Assembly (NCBI RefSeq): GCF_036669915.1
Contig: NC_089325.1
Location: forward strand, 14,395,235 to 14,459,234
DNA length: 64,000 bases
DNA from: Pocillopora verrucosa
Lineage: Eukaryota; Cnidaria; Anthozoa; Scleractinia; Pocilloporidae
Reading direction: 5' to 3'
Of this stretch, positions 43,337-54,920 are shown piece by piece (the stretch's first letter is position 1; each line of letters begins with the position of its first letter). The notes beneath the pieces are model-generated. The model did no database searches. It was not told where the DNA came from and worked only from the letters and a program-made list of their open reading frames with translations. The translations under genes were made by a program, and so were the position numbers.

Positions 43337-44052
43337 TGGAGTAAATTTGATCCAGGTTCTGCTATCGATCGGAACCTTTTTGAGCTGGTAAAAAGAGGGT
43401 TTAAAGCTGTTTATGTAATAAAAAAAAGGTTCTTCGTCCTATTAAGTTTCCCTGACAGAAAGATGTTTTATTTTTGTCTTGTCTCAAGCTTAGGAAAACG
43501 AAAAAGTTCTGAGTCCTCACGAGAAGCTGAACCTTATAGATCTTCGGACTCCGCCCTCCGATTCTCTAGCCCTGAGCCACAAGGACACAACGCTGCACTG
43601 GGTCATCGCTTGGTCCACATGTGACATTTGTCATGCATACTGCTAAGATTAACAATGTTGAAAGGGTCCTGCGTGTAAATAGAATAAGAAAGATAGTAAA
43701 TACTAAGTTTGGTGGTGAGATGGAGAAATATGTTTTTTTTTAGCTTTTGGACAAAGGAAAAGTTCTGAGTACCCTTGAGGAGTTGAGTTTCCATTGTTTA
43801 AGCTCGGCTACTTGCCACTAGTTTTCTGTTGACTTGTGTTTGAGAAGATTCAGGCAGTTGTTTTTTTTTTTTTTTTAACTCCATGTTGAACGTTTGTGAT
43901 TTTCTGTTTTTTTCTGTTTTTTTTGACGCAGTGAGCTTTATTTCGGTCTTCATTATTTTCGAACCACTCTTGTTACCAGTGTTTTTTGACACAGGAAACG
44001 GGACAATTTATGAAAGTATATTAGATAGAATTATGACAAAAAGAAAAACGAA

Positions 44053-44126
44053 AGGTACCGATGGGATTTGAACCCATGACCTCCTGTTTACTAGACAGGC
44101 GCTTTAACCAACTGAGCTACGGCGCC
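44053..44126 (-). tRNA. tRNA-Thr-AGT: tRNA-Thr (AGT)
   Basis: Carries the CGGTACC acceptor variant also seen at 37891; D arm reads GCTCAGTTGGTTAAAGCGCC. Anticodon AGT, T5 terminator on the minus strand. Confidence 0.86.
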
Positions 44127-44741
44127 TCTCTAGGATATGGTGTTGTAGAGGGGTTAATTTTTGAGATGGAGCCGGCCAAACAGCGAAGAAGTTTTCTGTG
44201 CGTTTGACAAAAAACCGAGGAATTCGAGGCGGATATAGCAAGGCAATAATATAAAAATGCCTTAATTCTGTTAGGACATACTTGCTAAAGCTGCCTTCAA
44301 AACGTGAGTGGCAACTGGTGCTTGTCGTTGTTGGATGATAGAGAGCTTCATACAGTTCTTAAACCCAAAACACAGTCCAGGGATCATTACTTCAGTTATG
44401 GCAAAGGCATCGAAAAAATTGAGGAATGTAGTTTGAAACCGTCTGTAAACTTCAAGGTATCATACACCTAAACAAATTACGAAACAAAATACGAAACTGT
44501 GGAAAATGTTCTGACCCCCTATTGATACTAACAACCTATCCCTGAGTGAACTACACGAAAGCCGCGGTGGAACTGGGATTAGATGAAACTTTTATGATGA
44601 ACGACCTCCCTTCTCTTGCTATCGATTGATACCGAAAATTGATAAGTATAAAATTGATACATTCGTCATTTTTCTAAAGACTCTAAACATCTAAGATTTA
44701 GCAAACACAATCTACTCCTTAACGGCAAAATATACTCAGTT

Positions 44742-44815
<74 letters not shown>
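44742..44815 (+). tRNA. tRNA-Asn-GTT: tRNA-Asn (GTT)
   Basis: Consensus mature sequence, preceded by CAGTT as in the ancestral units rather than TCGGTC, and followed by GCATTTTAC. This supports mosaic ancestry of the unit. Confidence 0.96.
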
Positions 44816-45586
44816 GCATTTTACACCTGTACGTCACACCCTTTTGTTTCCTTGTTGCATGTTTTACATGGCTCATTTCTCAGTAAAAAAATATTAACCG
44901 TTGTGTTAGCTGTTACAGAGTTACCAGCTGTGGCGCTCACATGCTCACGTGTTGGAAATCAAGTGTCGTCACGCCTTTACCATTAAGCTGAAAAAGACAA
45001 AAGTAGACTGGAATACTTCAATTTGCATAATTTGAAGGGTGGGCTTCATTTCCTGTCTGTCTTCATTACCTTTCCTTCAGTGTGGGATGTACGCACCCTA
45101 ATTGTCACTTGGAGAAGCTTGTTTCATTGGTGAGATTGATGGTGGAGCAGTGGTGACTTATTTGCGGGTTTCTGCCTGACGTTGAGGATGGCACGCACAG
45201 CTCCTCTTTCAAATGCAACTACCTTACCAGGAGCTAGGTAAACTTTGAGAAGCTGTTCGCTGTGGTAGAGTTCTGGTACTTTCTTTAGAGCCTTCTGTCC
45301 GAGGCTCTCTTCGAGGTCTGACTCCTCTGTAGGATGAAGCTCTCACAAGTCTTGAGTGACAATTAGTGCATTCCATTGATCGTCTTTGGATTTATTGATT
45401 CTTTCGTCCGATAAAGAACTTGTTTTGCAGTCTTAAGGTTGTCATTTAGACTTGAACAATGTTCCGAAGTGCGACCATGATCAAAACACTCGTAACACTA
45501 GTCTGTTCATGACGCAGGTGTTAATCAACCCGCTTTAATAACAGCAATTAATAAAATACCCTTCCTAAACCACATTTGACATGTCC

Positions 45587-45645
45587 GGCCTGTTGGTCTA
45601 GTGGCATGATTCTCGCTTTGGGTGCGAGAGGTCCCGGGTTCGACT
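45587..45645 (+). pseudogene. tRNA-Pro (TGG), 3' truncated
   Basis: Intact from GGCCTGT to GGTTCGACT, then GGAGAACCTTCCCGAAG of the 3' flank. The T-stem 3' strand and 3' acceptor are missing. Both A box and most of the B box remain, so a 3'-aberrant transcript is conceivable. Confidence 0.85.
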
Positions 45646-45865
45646 GGAGAACCTTCCCGAAGTTAACAGACCGGTAAGTCAAACTTCCCGAGGAGAACTT
45701 TATGACGACGGCAATACCATAAACGATAGATCTCATTTTGTTTTCCGTTTCTGGTTCCTCACAAGCCCTTAACGTACCACTGAATTTTGTTATTTCAAAG
45801 AGAGCTCCCATTACTTCTGCTTTTTTTCTGTTAAGAGTACCGAACCTGGAACATTATCTTAATTC

Positions 45866-46774
45866 ATTTCGTAGAAAAAGTTGTGGTTATTCATCGTGGT
45901 GAATAGCAATAAAAGATAAGTTTTTAGTTTGTCTCTCGATGTAGTCACGTGTGATGTAGATCGCGACATTTCGACTGCATACTGCTAGTCTTCTCCAGGC
46001 AAAACCAAACAACAGTGCCGAACCCGCCAACGAGTTCAAAGCTACTGCGGTTTTGCCTTATGTCAAAGATCTGTCCGGACAGCTTCGACGTTGCCTACAA
46101 GAACAAGGCGTACGCGCTGTTTTCATGTCGGAGGCGACGCTAAGATCTCAGTTAGTACGACCAAAATAGGCTGTCGACCCGGCTAAACAGGATGGCGTAG
46201 TTTACAGGATTCCCTGTGAATGCGGCAAGGTGTACATCGGAGAGACTGGAAGACCTATGCAAGACAGAATTAAGGAGTACGACCGAGACATTCGACTCGC
46301 CCGTACCGAGACCTCCGCCGTTTCAGAGCATGCCCACAACACCGAACACAAGCTACTCTGGAACGAAGTAAAGTTTATTGATCGTTACTACACGCGCAGG
46401 GTCAAAGAGGCAATTCATATATATTTTTTTTTTTTTATTAAGACTTCACCCTAACAACATAGTGGATAGTGGAATCGAATTTTCAGAAGCGTGGAAACCC
46501 ACGATAAAAAAAAACACAAACACAGGAGAGCCGTGCGACAGCGGACCGCCGAGGCAGCAAATCATTGAGTGAACAGCAAGGATCGAAATACACCAATCAG
46601 AGCTTTTGAATAACAACTAATCACAGTAGAGCATCATGCTTTATGAGATGACGCATGACCAGTCGACCTCATCGCCTAAAGAAGACTAGCAATATGCAGT
46701 CGAAACGTGGCTATCTACATCACACGTGACTACATCGTGAGACAAACGACAAAGTTATCTTTTATTTTTATTAC
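45866..46774 (+). mobile_element. Penelope-like element, family III
   Basis: Both inverted repeats are present (left near 45928-46000, right near 46677-46752). The GIY-YIG part reads MYIGETGRPMQDRIKEYDRD and continues SAVSEHAHNTEHKLLWNEVK, a longer open stretch than in other copies (46230-46454). Sister of the 39.6 kb copy. Confidence 0.82.
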
Positions 46775-46954
46775 CTTAAGTCAGTTTCTCGGTTGTTAAT
46801 AACATCCCTTGATTTAAACGCAGGCAAATTTAAAAGAATTCCGAAGGGTGGTTATTTTTGCTTTTTTCCGAATTTAGTTGCATTAACTCTGATAACGATA
46901 CTCTACAGGCCATATTAAATTAGATTTAAGTGTTTAACATAACATATGTGACAG

Positions 46955-47027
46955 GTTTCTGTAGTGTAGTGGTTATCACGTCCGCCTCACACGCGGAAGG
47001 TCGCAGGTTCGAGCCCTGCCAGAAACA
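46955..47027 (+). tRNA. tRNA-Val-CAC: tRNA-Val (CAC) with a Val-AAC type 3' flank
   Basis: Loop CTCACAC, all stems paired. The 25 bases after the gene, TAGTGAATACCTTTTGTAGT, are those that follow Val-AAC genes, then class H sequence (CTAGAAAAACTTTGAAG) resumes. A short conversion tract from a Val-AAC copy explains it. TTTT present. Confidence 0.95.
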
Positions 47028-48107
47028 TAGTGAATACCTTTTGTAGTTCTTTCTAGAAAAACTTTGAAGCAAGAGAATAAATGCTTTAGTTTTACCTCGA
47101 CCAAGAATGTAACACATTTCAGATGTTTGTTCTTCCCTCCTGTTTATTCATTATGGAAATCTTCACTTTCCACAAATTTGCCTCCATAAATAAGGTGAGG
47201 CAGTAGTCATACTATTGTTTAGCTCAGGTTGTAGAAATAGAAAAATGAAATGATGGAACAAGAAGCGTTAACATATATATGATACGACCATACTCTATCA
47301 TGGTTTGGTGGCTTTTGATAACAATGGCTAATTCTTTTTTTTAAAGAAATTAAACTCTTAAAAGAAACTCACAAAGACTCTTTAAGGCTCTTAAAGAAAC
47401 TCTTAAAAAAGTCGGTAAAGCAAGCTTAAAACGGCAGAGAACGCCGGAAACCACAACGGACACAAAAGATGTGCGTAAATTATTTTGACTTAACGTGTAA
47501 AATGTTCATATTTCGAAATATTTATCGTTGTAAATCGACCATATTTCGTTCCCTATGCTACTCCTTATAGCATGTTCAAATTATCAACGGTTTCTCCGTA
47601 AGTTAACACCGAGTCACACAACATGTAACGCTTACATGAATCAGTCGTTTGCTTTTTATCGAGATGTGAGCTTGGGACGCCTTTGTTCATGTGAATCTGC
47701 ACTGGAACTATTGCAAGAAGCCTTGCATCTCTCTGCTGTTTTTCTTTCCATATATTAACGAGAAAGTTAGAAATTAACCAGGCGCTAATCTTGATTGGTC
47801 GATGTGCTCTCGTGGGGAGTCCTAGTTCGCGGTAAATTCAAACTAAAAATAGACTTGTCTGTGAAAATGCCATGACAAGAATATAGAGCAGTTGAAGGCT
47901 CCAAGTAATGGGCTCCTGACTGACTATGCCTGAGGATACGCCCCCAAGTTAAACAAGTCCTCAATTAAACTTGAAAAATGATCCGAAATGCGACGCTGAT
48001 CGAAAGTCCAGGAACGCTAGTCCATCCATGACAAAGTTATGGCACACAGGTATCAATCCACCCGTTTTTAGTAGATCAATAACAAAAATACCGTTTCTAC
48101 ACTGACC

Positions 48108-48168
48108 GGCCTGTTGGTCTAGTGGCATGATTCTCGCTTAGGGTGCGAGAGGTCCCAGGTTCGACGCC
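48108..48168 (+). pseudogene. tRNA-Pro (AGG), 3' truncated
   Basis: GGCCTGTTGG through GGTCCCAGGTTCGAC, then about ten bases (TCCCGGACAG) are missing before GCCCGGTTGTGGG. T stem and acceptor cannot form. Confidence 0.85.
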
Positions 48169-48832
48169 CGGTTGTGGGCTCTTTTGGTCAAAACCATTTG
48201 GAAGTTGTCAAACTTTCCCTGAAAAATGTATGGAAATTGTATTATCATACGTTGTGTAATTCATATGTATTCATTTCCTTGTTCTTCAAGAGCCCTAAAC
48301 CTTCGCGTTTTCTCTTTTTTCAATGAAAGCTTTCGTGTATTTTAGTTATGAAAATATTTCCTATCGAAGACTCGCCTTATGCTTCTGAAAGACAGGAAAT
48401 GGCTGAACACGGGAGGTGAAATGTCTTTTGTAAATCAAAATCAATTTCCATGCATCTTACTTTTTTTTCGGTGAGCTCAAGGATCAGTTATTGTCTATGG
48501 GAATGGGTGGGGAAGGGGCAGAGAATATTTGAGGATCATATGGTTTTTAGGGAGGGCAGAGGGGGGATTAGAAAGGCTGTATTCCGGGTTGTGGTTTCTG
48601 GTTAAATGCGTGTCTCCGCACTTTGTTTCATTTATGTGTTTCAGGAATGACCCCAATGAGCAGATTTTACTATCCTAATGTTGTGGGGAAAGGACAACAA
48701 GTTAAAATGCAGCGGCGGGGTCCAGTTTTTACGCCAACTGTTGTTTTAACATCAAACATGTCGAAATTAAGTCTATGCATTTCTGGGGCTAGAGAGAATT
48801 TCTGCTCTGTGAGGCCCAAACCTAGCAGGGTA

Positions 48833-48905
48833 GTTTCTGTAGTGTAGTGGTTATCACATCCGCCTAACACGCGGAAGGTTGCAGGTTCGAGCCCTGCCAG
48901 AAACA
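48833..48905 (+). tRNA. tRNA-Val-AAC: tRNA-Val (AAC)
   Basis: Loop CTAACAC; GGTTGCAGG replaces GGTCGCAGG in the variable/T-stem side. The leader CTCTGTGAGGCCCAAACC is shared only with the 13211 gene, its sister in the unit pair that carries the family I PLE. Confidence 0.94.
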
Positions 48906-49853
48906 TAATAAATACTTTTTGTTGTCACCTTTTCTCTTTCTTTTATAAAGGCTTATTATGTCGCAACGCGTGGCTCATTTTTTCTTGCGCTTTGTTTTAA
49001 CATAGGATATCTCTCAGCAGATTAACAAATATAATCAATGTTTCCGTATATTTTGTTTTTAGCTTTAGTTATTTTAAAAAGTTCTACGCTTTTGAAACAT
49101 CGAGACTTAGTGGCCTGCGTGGTTGCTTATATTTCCTGTTGGATAACATGGTTGTGACAGCCCAAAAGCACACGACAAGGGTACATTGTCCATGCACAGA
49201 TGTTTGCTTGCTGTGTGCTCTGTTCTACTCTGGTTTGAGTGCAAGCATAATTAAGGGCCAGAATCTGTTACGTCACCGGTCAGCGGACAGACTGCTGAGC
49301 AATAATCAAAATGGCCAGGTCTTTTGTTATACTCATTATAAGTGTAAGCATTACTCATCTTTAAACGAACTTCGAATAACAATATAATCTTAGGCGTGAA
49401 TTGCCTCCTATGTAAAGAGGACAAAACTTAAGAGATGAACCTGTGATCTTCTGCGTGTTTGGTGTATGTAATAATGAGGGAATTATCCGATTCCAGACAA
49501 CAAACTTGGACTGAGACAGAATTAAGGAAATCAGTGTGTTCGCTTAAAAAAAAACTTAAATTGATTTAATTCCTATAGAGGGCACCCTCTTTAGTTAGGT
49601 TAGTCTTGGCAACAGGAAGGACTGAGCACGTATCAAATATTAATAAATCCACTTATTCACCAAATAGTATTTGAAAAGGTCATAGACAGGCCTACACAGA
49701 CTCCCCTGTGTGGTTTTACGTTTGCGACGCAAAAGCCTTTAATTAAAGCTTCGCTCTGACGAGTATGTCTTTGAGCGATTTACCTCTTTTGTATAATATA
49801 ATCGGAGGCGTTTTGTAAATTGTTTTCAGTAGTGGCTGATTTTGGATGAGGTT

Positions 49854-50054
49854 TCATTCTTGCATCAGTATTTGTTTTAAATTTTTAACCCCTGGGTGGT
49901 ATGCTGTCACAAAAGGCAATATTTTGCCTGTAGTTTTTTTGGTTTGTTTTTTAAGTGTCGACTGCCTTGCGGCAAACGAGACCTCAGATAACGTTTTTTC
50001 AATTAGGCTTTTTGGGTAACCACGTGCTTCAAGTCGTGTTTTGAAGTTACACAT
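49854..50054 (-). CDS. PLE C-terminal thumb fragment
   Basis: 66 codons starting MCNFKTRLEARGYPKSLIEK; the same sequence forms the end of the frame at 14226-14693 in copy A. Lies directly downstream of the RT frame on the minus strand. Confidence 0.55.
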   Translation of the reverse strand: MCNFKTRLEARGYPKSLIEKTLSEVSFAARQSTLKKQTKKTTGKILPFVTAYHPGVKNLKQILMQE

Positions 50055-50089
50055 GGCCTCCTGGAAATTTCTTTCCGAGGAGTTTGTTC

Positions 50090-51523
50090 TTAGAAGTCTG
50101 ATAGCTTCTCCTTTAATAAAGCCTTTCTTAACACCTGGCGGGTAGCAAGATGAATAGTGCGTATATTGAAAGGTCTCGGTCGGTTTGTAGTGAGTTTTAA
50201 CGTCGAGGATAGCTTTTGGAATCTTTCACCTTTGTAGACAACCATGTCTAAGAATGTGATTTCAGTCTCTGAGATTTCAGCCGTGAACTTTATAGTTGGA
50301 TGGAACGTGTTAGCTTGTTCTATGAATAGATCAATGTCTTGTTTACGAACATCCCACAGGGAGAAAACGTCGTCAATGTAACGCTTCCATACTCTCGGCT
50401 TGATACTGCTTTGGTGAAGCAGTTTTGTTTCAATTTCTGCCATAAAGAGATTGGCGAAAGCAACCGCCATTCGTGTTCCCATGGCAGTTCCAAAACATTG
50501 GAGATAGTTTACTCCGTTGAACTGGAACGAATTTTCTTTCAGTATAAGCCCGAGCATTTGTTTTAAGTAGTGGGACGGAATGGGAGGGCTGTTATTGTGG
50601 TATTTTTCGTATGCTTGGCATACTATTGTGATACCCTCTTCTTGTGGGATGTTTGTGTACAAGCTTGTTACATCCATTAATACTAAAATAGTATCCTTTG
50701 ACACTTGCGTTTTCTCTATAAAGTTGATGAAATCAGTCGTATCTTTGAGATACGATTTTTGCTTTTGAGCTATAGGCTGTAATAAATGATCCACAAAGGA
50801 TGATATCCTTTCAGTTGGTCCTTCGCAGCCCGATATAATCGGTCTACCCACTGGCAAAGGTTTGTGGATTTTTGTTAAAGTGTAGAAAATCGGTATTCTG
50901 GGCGGATTGGGAGTCTGTGAAAGCCACTTTTTTGTCATATCGTCTATATGTTTGCCATTGTGCAGTTGAGCAATAAGCTCATTAACTTTTTTTAATGTGT
51001 CAGTGACCATGGGGTTTTCAAGAAGATGGTAGTGGTCTCTGTTGTCGAGCTGAACCTGGGCCTCTTGAATTTTGTCCCTCTTGTTGAGAATCACTGTTGT
51101 GGTGCCTTTGTCAGCACGTTTAAGGTTGATGGCAGTATTGTTTTGCAGTTCTTTGACTGCTTTGTGTTCGTTGTATGACAGGTTGTGTTTTGGCTTTGTT
51201 ATTTCTATTTCAGCAAGGCTTAACTTGATATTTTCGAAGTAGCGTTCAAGGGCAATAGAATGTTGTACTGGTGGTATCCAGTTTGATTTGACGTGGAAAG
51301 GATGTGGTTCCTTGTCATTCCCGTGGAATATATATCTAAGTCTCATTCGCCCAGCGAATTGTTCGAAGTCACGCAAAAATTGTTGCCTGATCTTATTTTC
51401 ATTTGTCACGGGTGTTTCAATAAATTTAAGCCTTTTTGCTAACACGCTGACTTGGTGATCAGTTAATGTATTGTCTGAAAGGTTTTTAAGGTATTTTTCA
51501 TTTTTCTCCCTTTCTGTAGTCAC
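50090..51523 (-). CDS. PLE reverse transcriptase (477 codons, family I, copy B)
   Basis: ADKG (137-140), KIHKP (218-222), motif A LMDVTS (282-287), motif B GTAMGT (345-350), motif C YIDD (382-385), then EITFLDMVVYKGERFQKLSS, the motif D/E region missing from copy A. The N-terminal basic region is in a separate frame just upstream (51530-51862), so the apparent start is internal. Confidence 0.82.
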   Translation of the reverse strand: MTTEREKNEKYLKNLSDNTLTDHQVSVLAKRLKFIETPVTNENKIRQQFLRDFEQFAGRMRLRYIFHGNDKEPHPFHVKSNWIPPVQHSIALERYFENIKLSLAEIEITKPKHNLSYNEHKAVKELQNNTAINLKRADKGTTTVILNKRDKIQEAQVQLDNRDHYHLLENPMVTDTLKKVNELIAQLHNGKHIDDMTKKWLSQTPNPPRIPIFYTLTKIHKPLPVGRPIISGCEGPTERISSFVDHLLQPIAQKQKSYLKDTTDFINFIEKTQVSKDTILVLMDVTSLYTNIPQEEGITIVCQAYEKYHNNSPPIPSHYLKQMLGLILKENSFQFNGVNYLQCFGTAMGTRMAVAFANLFMAEIETKLLHQSSIKPRVWKRYIDDVFSLWDVRKQDIDLFIEQANTFHPTIKFTAEISETEITFLDMVVYKGERFQKLSSTLKLTTNRPRPFNIRTIHLATRQVLRKALLKEKLSDF

Positions 51524-51529
51524 TCGCTT

Positions 51530-51862
51530 CTATAGTGTATTTTTTCTACGCTTTTTGCGTTTATTATTCTTGGATAGCCTTTTTGCTGCAGTGGGTTTGG
51601 CGACTGATTTTTCAGAGGTGACACTGTTGTAATTTTCAACATGTTTATTATCACTCTGAAAGCGTGTATATATAAGATCTTTCAGCTCTGAAAGCTGATT
51701 TTCTATTTTGTCTATCCTGTCGGCATCAGTATTTACAGTGTTCCTCAAGGGCGAACGTGATCGTTCACGTGTATTTACATTGTATTGTGATCGAGACTTG
51801 GCAATATTAGCCTTTTCAAGTTTGTTCTTGTGACTAACAAGTCTACGCTGCTGGAAGCGCAC
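51530..51862 (-). CDS. PLE N-terminal basic region (110 codons, copy B)
   Basis: Corresponds to residues 1-110 of the copy A frame: MRFQQRRLVSHKNKLEKANI at the start, a coiled-coil-like IDKIENQLSELKDLI segment and a basic KNNKRKKRRK end. Confidence 0.6.
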   Translation of the reverse strand: MRFQQRRLVSHKNKLEKANIAKSRSQYNVNTRERSRSPLRNTVNTDADRIDKIENQLSELKDLIYTRFQSDNKHVENYNSVTSEKSVAKPTAAKRLSKNNKRKKRRKNTL

Positions 51863-52350
51863 TAGGGCGCTAACGTATTGTTCTTCGGCGTGACTTTTAA
51901 TAGCGCTTATTTCCTGTCGAAAGGTTTCGTCAGGCGTGACGTTTGCCTTCGCCTGAAGCGACTTAGGGCAAGTCTTTTGTTGTAAGTGTCTCTCCAGTTT
52001 TAAAATGGAGGTTTCAGTTTTTTGCTTCTTGAACTGGATAGCGCTGATGGTGTCTTCATGTTTCCTCTTCCTTGGCTGCCGCGTATCGGCTATTCCTCGG
52101 AAGGTTTTCTTTTTGACGGCTTTCTTTTTGAAGGCGTAGACCTTCGTTGCTGCGTTGTTTGACTAATTCAGCTTTATGCCTTGGCTCGAGTTGTCATGCT
52201 AGAGGGCTATCCTCTGGGTCCGATTCTAGGTTCGGATCAGTGTACGTTAATTCCATCTCCTCGTCCAGATTTGGACGGTAGTCTGGCGTTTTTGGTGGCC
52301 GCAATGGTGTTTCAAAAAAAGCCTGTTTGTGACCTTCTTACAGTGTGACA

Positions 52351-52422
52351 TCCTCGGTAGTATAGTGGTGAGTATCCCCGCCTGTCACGCGGGAGACCGG
52401 GGTCCGATTCCCCGCCGGGGAG
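52351..52422 (+). tRNA. tRNA-Asp-GTC: tRNA-Asp (GTC)
   Basis: Loop CTGTCAC; B box reads GGTCCGATTCC (T55 to C). Its sister at 16551 has a different B-box change, so both Asp genes next to the family I PLE have mutated promoters independently. Confidence 0.87.
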
Positions 52423-52779
52423 ACGCGTACCGTTTTTGTGCTTATACATGTTTTCCAAATATCAACTTTTCCCTGCAGGCTAAAAGTTTTGAAATTAGTT
52501 TTCTTTAATTCAGAAATCAACTCGTTTTTTCATGAACATAAGGTAGCGATAACAAACAGTGAGCTACACTAGAGGAAATACAAAAGCTTACGCAGTGCTG
52601 TCAACACGAAAATCTCTTTCGCAGCATATTAACGTCACCGACTTGATATCTATGATAAGATTTTATTAAATCTGGCTTCTAATGGGCTTTTCGAATTGAG
52701 TTACGGTTAAATTTGATAACGATACTGAACAGGCCATATTGAAATAGCTTCGAAAATTTGAAAGGAATATGTGCGTTTG

Positions 52780-52845
52780 GCTTCCGAAGTAAAGAGGTTA
52801 CACGTCAGCCTGATACGCGGAAGGTCGCGGGTTCGAGCCATGCCA
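52780..52845 (+). pseudogene. Val-like tRNA relic (GAT)
   Basis: The least altered of the 3'-truncated copies: GCTTCCGAAGTAAAGAGG, loop CTGATAC, GCGGAAGGTCGCGG, GTTCGAGCC, ending at TGCCA. Confidence 0.72.
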
Positions 52846-53534
52846 TGGAGTAAATTTGATCCAGGTTCTGCTATCGATCGGATTCTTTTTGAGCTGGTAG
52901 AGAGAGGGTTTAAAGCTGTTTATGTAATAAAAAAGATTGTTCTTCGTCCTTTTAAGTTTCACTGAGAGAAAGATGTTTTTTTTGTCTTGTCTCAAGCTTA
53001 GGAAAACGGAAAAGTTCTGAGTCCTCACGAGAAGCTAAACCTTCGGATTCCGCCCTCGGATTCTCTAGCCCTGAGCCACAAGGACACAACGCTGCACTGG
53101 GTCATCGCTTGGTCCACATGTGACATGTGTCCTGCATACTGCTAAGATTAACAATGTCGAAAGGCTCCTGCGTGTAAATAGAATAAGAAAGATAGTAAAT
53201 ACTAAGTTTGGTGGTGAGATGGAGAAATATGTTTTTTTTTTAGCTTTTGGACAAAGAAAAAGTTCTGAGTACCCTTGAGGAATTGAGTTTCCCTTGTTTA
53301 AGCTCGGCTACTTGCCACTAGTTTTCTGTTGACTTGTGTTTGAGAAGATTCAGGCAGTTGTTGTTTTTTTTTTCCATGTTGAACGTTTGGGATTTTGTTT
53401 TTTTCTGACGCAGTGACCATTATTTTGGTCTTCATTATTTTCGAACCACTCTTGTTACCAGTGTTTTTTGACACAGCAAACGGGACAATTTATGAAAGTA
53501 TATTAGATAAAATTATGACAAAAAGAAAAACGAA

Positions 53535-53608
53535 AGGCACCGGTGGGATTTGAACCCATGACCTCCTGTTTACTAGACAGGCGCTCTAACCACCTGAGCT
53601 ACGGCGCC
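53535..53608 (-). tRNA. tRNA-Thr-AGT: tRNA-Thr (AGT)
   Basis: Consensus except the last stem bases CCACCGGTGCC (one T-stem/acceptor change shared with 17715). Anticodon AGT, T5 terminators. Confidence 0.93.
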
Positions 53609-53848
53609 TCTCTTGGAAATGGTGCTGTTGAAGGGTTAATTTTTGAGATGGAGCCGGCCAAACAGCTAAGAACCGAGGAATGCTAGGCTGATATAGCAAG
53701 GCAATGATATAAAAATGCCTTAATTCTGTTAGGACATACTTGCTAAAAGCTGCCTTCAAAACGTGAGTGGCATCTGTTGCTTGTCGTTGTTGGATGATAG
53801 AGAGCTTCATACAGTTCTTAAACCCAAAACACAGTCCAGGGATCATGG

Positions 53849-54133
53849 ACAAAACAGTGAGCTACACTAGAGGAACTACAAAAGCTTACGCAGTGCTGTC
53901 TCTCTTTTGCGCCATATTAACGTCACCGACTTGATATCTATGATAAGATTTCATTAAATCTGGCTTCTAATGGGCTTTTCTAATTGAGTTACGGTTAAAT
54001 CTAATAACGATACTGAACAGGCCATATTGAAATAGCTTCGAAAATTTTAAAGGAATATGTACGTTTGGCTTCCGAAGTAAAGATGTTACACGTCAGCCTG
54101 ATACGCGGAAGGTTGCGGGTTCGAGCCATGCCA
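53849..54133. repeat. Displaced copy of class C spacer and Val-like relic between Thr and Asn
   Basis: Class E sequence stops at CCAGGGATCAT and continues ACAAAACAGTGAGCTACACT, class C sequence, through a relic (54068-54133), then returns to class E at CCATTTTTCTAAAGAC. An extra relic copy therefore lies downstream of Thr. Confidence 0.75.
54068..54133 (+). pseudogene. Val-like tRNA relic (GAT), displaced extra copy
   Basis: GCTTCCGAAGTAAAGATG start shared with the 37122 copy, loop CTGATAC, GGTTGCGGG, ending CATGCCA. Confidence 0.7.
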
Positions 54134-54206
54134 TTTTTCTAAAGACTCTAAACATCTAAGATCTAGCAAGCACAATCTACTCTTTAATGGTAACACATAT
54201 TCGGTC

Positions 54207-54280
<74 letters not shown>
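54207..54280 (+). tRNA. tRNA-Asn-GTT: tRNA-Asn (GTT), first of two in this unit
   Basis: Consensus mature sequence. The 3' flank reads GATATGTTACACC as at 30652, so the nearest TTTT is about 25 bases away. Confidence 0.95.
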
Positions 54281-54282
<2 letters not shown>

Positions 54283-54920
54283 ATGTTACACCTCAGCCAA
54301 CCCTTTTGTTTTCTGGTTGCATGTTTTATATGGCACATTTCTCGGTAAGAAATATTAACCGTTCTGTTAGCTGTTACAGAGTTACTAGCTGTGGCACTCA
54401 GATGCTCACGTGTTGGAAATCAAGTGCAGTCACGCCTTTACCATTCAGCCGAAAAAGACAAAAGTAGACTGGAATACTCCAGTTTTCATAATTCGAAGGC
54501 TGGGCTTCATTTCCTATCTGTCTTCATTATTTCTCCTTTAGTGTGAGATGAACACACCCTAACTGTCATTTGTTTGAAGAAGCTTGTTTCATTGGTGAGA
54601 TTGATGGTGGAGCAGTGGTGACTTATTTGCGGGTTTCTGCCTGACATTGAGTTTGGCTCGCACAGCTCCTCCTTCAAATGCAACTACCTTACCAGGAGCT
54701 AGGTAAACTTTGAAAAGCCGTTCGCTGTGACAATACTTCCTTTAATGTACACTCCTTGTAAACCGGCTGAGGTTGTCATTTAGACTTGAACAATATTCAG
54801 AAGTGCGACCATGATCAAAACACCAGTAACTCTAGTCTTTTCATGACGCAGGTATTAATCCACCTGCTTATATAACTGCAATGAATAAAATACCCTTCCT
54901 AAACCACTTGTGACATCTCC

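Larger units (their letters stand above)
49673..52340 (-). mobile_element. Penelope-like retroelement, family I, copy B
   Basis: Sister of 14052-16538 in the same position before Asp, about 180 bp longer because it keeps the segment around 50160-50330 (RT after motif C). Frames: 51530-51862 (N-terminal basic part), 50090-51523 (RT), 49854-50054 (thumb end). No GIY-YIG domain found downstream of the thumb. Confidence 0.86.
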
